NCBI RefSeq assembly: GCF_020217025.1
Contig: NZ_JAIWOF010000047.1
Coordinates: 1-10,000, forward strand
Direction: 5' to 3'
Source of the DNA: Flavobacterium sp.
GTDB lineage: Bacteria > Bacteroidota > Bacteroidia > Flavobacteriales > Flavobacteriaceae
Length of the DNA: 10,000 nt
Part shown: piece by piece, positions 6,331 through 10,000 of the stretch
Layout of the letters: each line of letters starts with the position of its first letter
Numbering within the stretch: position 1 is the stretch's first letter
The notes under the pieces: model-generated
What the model was told of the DNA's origin: nothing
The model's input: the letters and a program-made list of their open reading frames with translations, nothing else
Database searches by the model: none
Position numbers and translations under genes: made by a program

Positions 6331-7434
6331 ATGACACAGTCAGAATTATACCACACGCTTGCGTTGATGCAAGTGGAAGGAGTAGGAGATGTAATCGCTA
6401 AAAAACTCCTCCAACATTGTGGAAACGCAGCAGAAGTCTTCGCTTCAAAAAAATCCCAACTTCAAAAAATTGACGGCATTGGTTCGGTTGTAATAAAAAA
6501 TTTACAAGACAAATCGGTATTTGCAAAAGCGGAAGCCGAACTCCAATTCATTGCACAAGAAAATATTTCCACTACTTATTTTCAAGACGAAAATTATCCT
6601 GAACGTTTAAAACACTGCTACGATAGTCCGGTACTTTTATTTCAAGCCGGAAATCTCGATTTACAAAACAAAAGAATCATTAGTATTGTCGGCACACGTC
6701 AAATCACGACGTATGGCATGGAATTTACTAAGAAATTGATTGAAGAAATATCCCCTTTAAATCCAATTATTGTTAGTGGTTTTGCTTATGGAGTTGATAT
6801 TTACGCGCATCAAATGGCAATGGATTGTGGTTTGCAAACCATAGGTGTTTTAGCGCATGGATTAAATCAAATTTATCCAAAAACTCATAAAAAGTACATG
6901 GCAAAAATGGAACAAAACGGCGGCTTTTTAACCGAATTTTGGAGCACCAGCAAACCTGATAAAGAAAATTTCATCAAACGAAATCGTATAGTTGCGGGCA
7001 TAAGCGAAGCTACCATCGTAATTGAAAGTGCCGAAAGAGGTGGTTCATTAGTCACGGCTAATTTAGCTAACGATTACAACCGAGATGTTTTCGCTGTTCC
7101 AGGAAGAACGACAGATAAGTATAGTCAAGGTTGCAATAATTTAATTAAAACACAACGCTCTAATTTGCTCACTTCGGCAGCAGATTTGGTTTATATTTTG
7201 AATTGGGAATTGCAGCGCGAATCTCAAAAAGTAATTCAAAAACAGTTGTTCGTTACCTTAACCGATGAAGAGCAAATCATTTACGATTACCTTCAAAAAG
7301 CAGGAAAAGAAATGATGGACATCATCGCATTAGAATGTGATTTTCCGATTTATCGCATTTCTTCTATTTTGTTAAATATGGAATTAAAAGGAGTGATTCG
7401 TCCTTTGCCAGGTAAAATGTTTGAGGTGGTTTAA
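6331..7434 (+). CDS. dprA: DNA-processing protein DprA
   Basis: The 367-residue cytoplasmic protein binds incoming single-stranded DNA during natural transformation and loads RecA. The N-terminal region (about 1-60, with VEGVGDVIAKKLL and IDGIGSVVIKNL) is helix-hairpin-helix-like. The Rossmann-like core (about 90-290) carries SIVGTRQIT (118-126), SGFAYGVD (149-156), NFIKRNRIVAG (213-223), ESAERGGSLVTA (232-243), DVFAVPG (252-258) and GCNNLI (267-272), all hallmark DprA/Smf segments. The C-terminal 60 residues (about 305-367) form the usual winged-helix domain. It is full length and intact. It is divergent from the SPOR gene and has its own consensus promoter. No T-run terminator follows; the palindromic repeat array begins 10 bases after the stop codon. 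Confidence 0.95.
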   Translation: MTQSELYHTLALMQVEGVGDVIAKKLLQHCGNAAEVFASKKSQLQKIDGIGSVVIKNLQDKSVFAKAEAELQFIAQENISTTYFQDENYPERLKHCYDSPVLLFQAGNLDLQNKRIISIVGTRQITTYGMEFTKKLIEEISPLNPIIVSGFAYGVDIYAHQMAMDCGLQTIGVLAHGLNQIYPKTHKKYMAKMEQNGGFLTEFWSTSKPDKENFIKRNRIVAGISEATIVIESAERGGSLVTANLANDYNRDVFAVPGRTTDKYSQGCNNLIKTQRSNLLTSAADLVYILNWELQRESQKVIQKQLFVTLTDEEQIIYDYLQKAGKEMMDIIALECDFPIYRISSILLNMELKGVIRPLPGKMFEVV

Positions 7435-7443
7435 ACGTTTTCT

Positions 7444-7515
7444 TGTCAAGCTGAACTTGTTTCAGCTTCTTGATAATTTGAAATGATTAGATCCTGAAAC
7501 GAGTTCAGGATGACA
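7444..7515. repeat. REPIN-like inverted pair, unit 1
   Basis: Two 27-base arms (left 7444-7470, right 7489-7515) are inverted copies of each other across an 18-base spacer. Each arm is itself a hairpin: left AAGCTGAA/TTCAGCTT with loop CTTGT, right ATCCTGAA/TTCAGGAT with loop ACGAG. The outer bases TGTCA and TGACA also pair. The right arm's reverse complement differs from the left at five positions. Four of these are compensatory changes inside the stem. Unit length is 72 bases. It starts 10 bases after the dprA stop codon. Confidence 0.9.
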
Positions 7516-7550
7516 GAAGTTTAGTTTATAAAAAATAATATCAGATAGTT

Positions 7551-7622
7551 TGTCAAGCTGAACTCGTTTCAGCTTCTCCGAATTTTAAAATAATTAGATT
7601 CTGAAACGAGTTCAGAATGACA
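7551..7622. repeat. REPIN-like inverted pair, unit 2
   Basis: It has the same architecture and 72-base length as unit 1, with left arm 7551-7577 (stem AAGCTGAA, loop CTCGT), an 18-base spacer, and right arm 7596-7622 (stem ATTCTGAA/TTCAGAAT, loop ACGAG). The left arm differs from unit 1's at a single loop base. The spacers of units 1 and 2 are alignable (about 11 of 18 bases), suggesting copies of one ancestral unit. The unit ends 14 bases before the GIY-YIG start codon, leaving little room for any other promoter. Confidence 0.9.
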
Positions 7623-7636
7623 AAACAATAAAAAAA

Positions 7637-7957
7637 ATGCCCTATAGAACTTATCATAATTATTGGGTTTATATTCTTACCAACAAACCAAAAGGCACAC
7701 TTTACATTGGTGTAACTGGCGGGTTAGATGATAGAATGGAACGACATGTAAATAAAGAAGGAAGCAAATTTACTTCGAAATATAATTTGAATATTCTAGT
7801 ATATTATGAAGAATTTCAGTTTATAAATGATGCAATTGCAAGGGAAAAACAACTAAAGAATTGGCATCGACAATGGAAAATTAATTTGATTGAAGCTTCT
7901 AATCCAAATTGGAAGAATCTGTGGAAACCATTAGATCCTGAAACGAGTTCAGGATGA
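7637..7957 (+). CDS. Small GIY-YIG (URI-type) endonuclease domain protein
   Basis: The 106-residue protein is a single GIY-YIG nuclease domain of the UvrC-N/URI type. The motif halves are VYILTN (11-16) and YIGVT (23-27). The catalytic arginine is R33 in the L-x2-R-x3-H pattern (L30, R33, H37), and the metal-binding glutamate is E70 in AREKQLKNWHR. The usual end LIEASNPNWKNL follows at 84-95. All active-site residues are present. The last residues, LDPETSSG, are encoded by an arm of the flanking palindromic repeat, which also supplies the TGA stop. Two direct-oriented arms bracket the gene (7596-7622 and 7933-7959). Proteins of this class are widespread in bacteria, and their cellular role is mostly unknown. 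No TAnnTTTG element is visible upstream. The context suggests a repeat-associated mobile or selfish gene, which is inference. Confidence 0.9.
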   Translation: MPYRTYHNYWVYILTNKPKGTLYIGVTGGLDDRMERHVNKEGSKFTSKYNLNILVYYEEFQFINDAIAREKQLKNWHRQWKINLIEASNPNWKNLWKPLDPETSSG

Positions 7958-7959
7958 CA
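7933..7959. repeat. Lone right-type palindromic arm overlapping the GIY-YIG 3' end
   Basis: This 27-base arm is identical to the right arm of unit 1 (stem ATCCTGAA/TTCAGGAT, loop ACGAG). It has no left partner within 100 bases on its 5' side because the coding region occupies that space. Read in the nuclease frame it encodes DPETSSG plus the TGA stop. Confidence 0.9.
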
Positions 7960-7993
7960 AGATTCGTGTATAAAAATGGCGTAATATTATGTT

Positions 7994-8060
7994 TGTCAAG
8001 CTGAACTTGTTTCAGCTTCTTGTTTATGTATGGAGATTCCGAAACAAGTTCGGAATGACA
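7994..8060. repeat. REPIN-like inverted pair, unit 3
   Basis: The left arm, 7994-8020, is identical in all 27 bases to the left arm of unit 1. After a 13-base spacer comes the right arm, 8034-8060, with stem ATTCCGAA/TTCGGAAT and loop ACAAG. The right arm is the fourth stem variant in the array and is still perfectly self-complementary. Unit length is 67 bases. Confidence 0.9.
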
Positions 8061-8091
8061 AGAAGACGTCTAGAGTTATTATTTGGAAATT

Positions 8092-8110
8092 TGAACTCGT
8101 TTCAGCTTCT
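8092..8110. repeat. Decayed left-type palindromic arm
   Basis: The last 19 bases match the 3' part of the left arm of unit 2 (TGAACTCGT then TTCAGCTTCT). The preceding 8 bases have diverged, so the stem cannot form fully. No right partner follows. It looks like an eroded copy. Confidence 0.7.
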
Positions 8111-8117
8111 CTAAATT

Positions 8118-8152
8118 TTTGGCTTATTTTTTGATTGAAATTCCTAAATTTA
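8118..8152 (+). promoter_or_regulatory. Possible promoter of the lipoprotein gene
   Basis: TTTG (8118-8121), 23 bases, then TAAATTTA (8145-8152), one mismatch from TAnnTTTG. It ends 4 bases before the ATG at 8157, so the mRNA would be leaderless. The mismatch and long spacer make this weak. Confidence 0.3.
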
Positions 8153-8156
8153 AAAC

Positions 8157-8801
8157 ATGAAAAAAGCACTTAGCATTATAACTATAGTTTTGTTTTTCTT
8201 CTCTTGCTCCGAGAAAGAAAAATCCTATGAAGAATTAGAAGCGGAAGTTTTGTGCGATGTGTTGCCGGAAATTGCAAAATTAGAGATTAAAAGTTTTCTC
8301 AGATTAGGAGTTGTTATTCCACCACCAGAACTTGACAAACTAAATTATACTAATAAACAGATTGATAGTATTAAAAAAGTAGAATATAATGATTGGGAAA
8401 AGTATAAAAGAATAAGAAAAGAAAAATCTGATAGTATAATTAATTTGGTTGAAAAATTTAAACGAATTGAATTTGGAATTTTAGATACTCTAAGAGATGT
8501 TGAAAAATTAAAATTTGATAAGAGTATTTATAAATTTAATAGTTTAGATTTTAGAGGTGTTGATTTAAAAGAATTTGAAAAATGTAATCTAAAAATTAAC
8601 TTAGTAAATTATAAAAACACATTTGAGGGAGAAGATAGAAATTCAAACAATCCTTTAGTTTTTTTAACTCGAGTACTTATTGATGAGAATGAAGAAAAAG
8701 CATTTTTTTCTGTATTAAAAATGTATGGAACATATCATGTGTTTTGTAATTTATCAGTAAAGGAAAATAAATGGAAGATTGAAAAGATTATTAAAGAATA
8801 A
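8157..8801 (+). CDS. Uncharacterised lipoprotein
   Basis: The 214-residue protein begins with a lipoprotein signal peptide: MKKA, a hydrophobic core IITIVLFFF, and the lipobox end FFSC with the lipidated cysteine at residue 17. The mature N-terminus is C-S-E-K-E-K-S, charged and acidic, somewhat like Bacteroidota lipoprotein export signals, so a surface location is possible but unproven. The middle (60-130) is lysine-rich and probably helical. The C-terminal part (about 165-214, FLTRVLIDENEEKAFFSVL then KENKWKIEKI) looks like a small beta-sheet domain seen in many Bacteroidota lipoproteins. I recognise no enzymatic motif. Its codons are more AT-rich than those of dprA. It is convergent with the next gene, and the two share a terminator. 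Function unknown. Confidence 0.82.
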   Translation: MKKALSIITIVLFFFSCSEKEKSYEELEAEVLCDVLPEIAKLEIKSFLRLGVVIPPPELDKLNYTNKQIDSIKKVEYNDWEKYKRIRKEKSDSIINLVEKFKRIEFGILDTLRDVEKLKFDKSIYKFNSLDFRGVDLKEFEKCNLKINLVNYKNTFEGEDRNSNNPLVFLTRVLIDENEEKAFFSVLKMYGTYHVFCNLSVKENKWKIEKIIKE

Positions 8802-8840
8802 AAAACCTCAAAATTTAGACATCTAAACTTTGAGGTTTTT
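8801..8840. terminator. Bidirectional terminator shared by convergent genes
   Basis: AAAAACCTCAAA (8801-8812) pairs with TTTGAGGTTTTT (8829-8840) over 12 bp. After one A/C mismatch, TTTAG/CTAAA adds 5 bp around an ACAT loop. A-tracts at the base give T-runs on both strands. The lipoprotein stop codon ends at the first stem base, and the stop and last codons of the minus-strand gene lie within the stem. Confidence 0.85.
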
Positions 8841-9392
8841 CTTTATTTTTAATTCTGTTTCAATATCTGTTGGCATTAACATCCGATCTTTAAAACTTAT
8901 TTTAAAATCATAATCGATTTTGTATAATTTTAAAATAGTATCTAATTCCTGTTTGTCGTCTGTGTTCTTTTTGCTATCAAAACGATGTCTATTCAAGGCA
9001 CCAAAAGCATAACCAAGCAAAACAACCGCAATACAAATAAAAATTATTATTATTGATGAGGCTATAAATATAGGTTTACCACTTGCTTTACTTAAAATGT
9101 TTGCGATATAATCGTTGGATTTATAGGTAAAAAGAAACATAGCCAGACTCATAATTAAGTAAACTATAAAATAAGAATACACCCATTTCTTTTCTCTTTT
9201 CGTTTTTTGAAAAGCGATGTTAACTTCTGTTATCTTTTTTTCAAGATTTTCATTAAATGAAATCTTATCGCAGAATCCATCAAAATTTGGATTTTTGTTA
9301 GTCAAACTGCAAAAAACTCCAATTTCAAGATTTTGTGATTTATTTTTACACAATTCACAATGCTTAAAGAGTTTTTTGGAGTTTTCATTCAT
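8823..9392 (-). CDS. Uncharacterised four-cysteine, two-helix membrane protein
   Basis: The 189-residue protein has an N-terminal cytoplasmic-looking Cys cluster: C12-x2-C15, C28 in GVFCSLTNKNPNF, and C41 in GFCDK. This C-x2-C-x12-C-x12-C pattern with G-x2-C-x-L-T-x3-P-x-F resembles a short putative metal-binding module I have seen in other Bacteroidota proteins. Zinc or Fe-S binding is inference. Two membrane helices follow at about 70-90 and 107-133, joined by a short loop, then a charged tail of about 55 residues. No enzymatic motif is seen. It starts 16 bases after the trpS stop codon on the same strand with no clear promoter, so it is probably read through from trpS. Its last codons form part of the shared terminator hairpin. 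Function unknown. Confidence 0.8.
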   Translation of the reverse strand: MNENSKKLFKHCELCKNKSQNLEIGVFCSLTNKNPNFDGFCDKISFNENLEKKITEVNIAFQKTKREKKWVYSYFIVYLIMSLAMFLFTYKSNDYIANILSKASGKPIFIASSIIIIFICIAVVLLGYAFGALNRHRFDSKKNTDDKQELDTILKLYKIDYDFKISFKDRMLMPTDIETELKIKKNLKV

Positions 9393-9408
9393 GTGTAAAA
9401 GATGTAAA

Positions 9409-10000
9409 TTAATATCCCAACTTCTCTCTAACTCTTTTCAAAACACCATTTGCTACTGCACTTGCTTTTGCGGCACCTTCGAGTAATAATTTATCTACTT
9501 CTTCTAAGTTGTTACTGTAGTAATTGTATTTTTCTCTTTCGGTTTTGAATTTTTCAACGATTAATTCAAATAAGGCTTGTTTCGCGTGACCGTAGCCGTA
9601 ATTTCCTGCTTCGTATTTGGCACGTAAATCAGCAACTTCTTCCGTAGAACCTAATAATTTGTATAATGCAAACACGTTACAAGTATCTGGATTTTTTGGT
9701 TCTTCTAGCGGTGTGCTATCGGTTTCAATTGTTTTGATTTGTTTAAGTAACGCTTTATCGTCTAAAAAGATATTGATAAAATTGTTTCTCGATTTACTCA
9801 TTTTTTGTCCGTCTGTTCCCGGAATAATCATGATTTGCTCATCGATTTTCGCTTCAGGCAATACAAACGTTTCGCCCATTTGGTGATTGAATCTCGAAGC
9901 TACATCACGCGTAATTTCTAAATGTTGCAATTGGTCTTTTCCAACAGGAACAAAGTTGGCATCATACAATAAAATATCGGCTGCCATTAACATTGGATAC
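9409..10000 (-). CDS. trpS: Tryptophanyl-tRNA synthetase, C-terminal part (cut by window edge)
   Basis: The enzyme charges tRNA-Trp with tryptophan (class I aminoacyl-tRNA synthetase, cytoplasm). The frame is open to the window edge and begins YPMLMAADILLYDANFVPVG, followed by KDQLQHLEITRD, the highly conserved TrpS centre. The class I signature KMSKS is encoded at 9790-9804 (DGQKMSKSRNN). The C-terminal tail after it is helical, as expected (YGYGHAKQALFELIVEKF, then VREKLGY at the end). About 196 residues are visible of a protein that usually has about 320-330. The HIGH motif and start lie beyond base 10000. The ATG at 9993 is internal, not the start, because conserved residues precede it. 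Confidence 0.95.
   Translation of the reverse strand, partial: YPMLMAADILLYDANFVPVGKDQLQHLEITRDVASRFNHQMGETFVLPEAKIDEQIMIIPGTDGQKMSKSRNNFINIFLDDKALLKQIKTIETDSTPLEEPKNPDTCNVFALYKLLGSTEEVADLRAKYEAGNYGYGHAKQALFELIVEKFKTEREKYNYYSNNLEEVDKLLLEGAAKASAVANGVLKRVREKLGY

Noticed and set aside
7444..8110. Clustered repeats that could be mistaken for a CRISPR array
   Set aside because: Arms alternate in orientation, spacing is irregular, one arm lies in a coding sequence, each arm is itself a palindrome, and no cas gene is present.
9217..9486. Plus-strand open frame across the membrane-protein/trpS junction
   Set aside because: It lies opposite two supported genes, is Phe/Ser/Cys-rich as expected for antisense of AT-rich coding DNA, and has no recognisable motif.

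Overview
The window is AT-rich DNA that looks like a Flavobacterium-type member of the Bacteroidota. Three things point there: recurring TAnnTTTG (-7) and TTTG/TTG (-33) promoter elements, no obvious Shine-Dalgarno sequences, and gene families typical of flavobacteria (DUF6427, DUF4254, an HU-CCDC81/SPOR fusion, PaaE-like ferredoxin reductase). No rRNA, tRNA, CRISPR array, transposase or phage gene is visible.

Region 1 (1-3424): a polytopic membrane protein (DUF6427 type) lies tail-to-tail with upp, the uracil salvage enzyme. Divergent from upp is a two-gene unit of a DUF4254 protein and a GT9 (heptosyltransferase-like) glycosyltransferase, probably acting on cell-envelope glycans. Region 2 (3425-6079): three minus-strand genes encode a PaaE-like flavin/2Fe-2S reductase, a hotdog acyl-CoA thioesterase and an inner-membrane HU-CCDC81/SPOR protein. 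Each has its own promoter. In two of the gaps the terminator of one gene is interleaved with the promoter of the next. Region 3 (6080-7434): a divergent intergenic region holds a GC-rich, flavo-1-like structured element, followed by dprA (DNA uptake/transformation).

Region 4 (7435-8156) is the most unusual part. A small GIY-YIG nuclease gene sits inside an array of 27-nt palindromic repeats. Six of these form three inverted pairs, which gives REPIN-like architecture; one is a lone arm and one is decayed. Stem sequences differ between copies by compensatory changes. The lone arm supplies the last seven complete codons and the stop codon of the nuclease gene. A nuclease/repeat partnership is inference, but it is testable.

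Region 5 (8157-9392): an uncharacterised lipoprotein gene and an uncharacterised four-cysteine, two-helix membrane protein gene converge on a shared hairpin terminator. Region 6 (9409-10000): the C-terminal part of trpS (tryptophanyl-tRNA synthetase) runs off the right edge. The window is therefore mostly core housekeeping genes with a small repeat-rich accessory segment between dprA and trpS.
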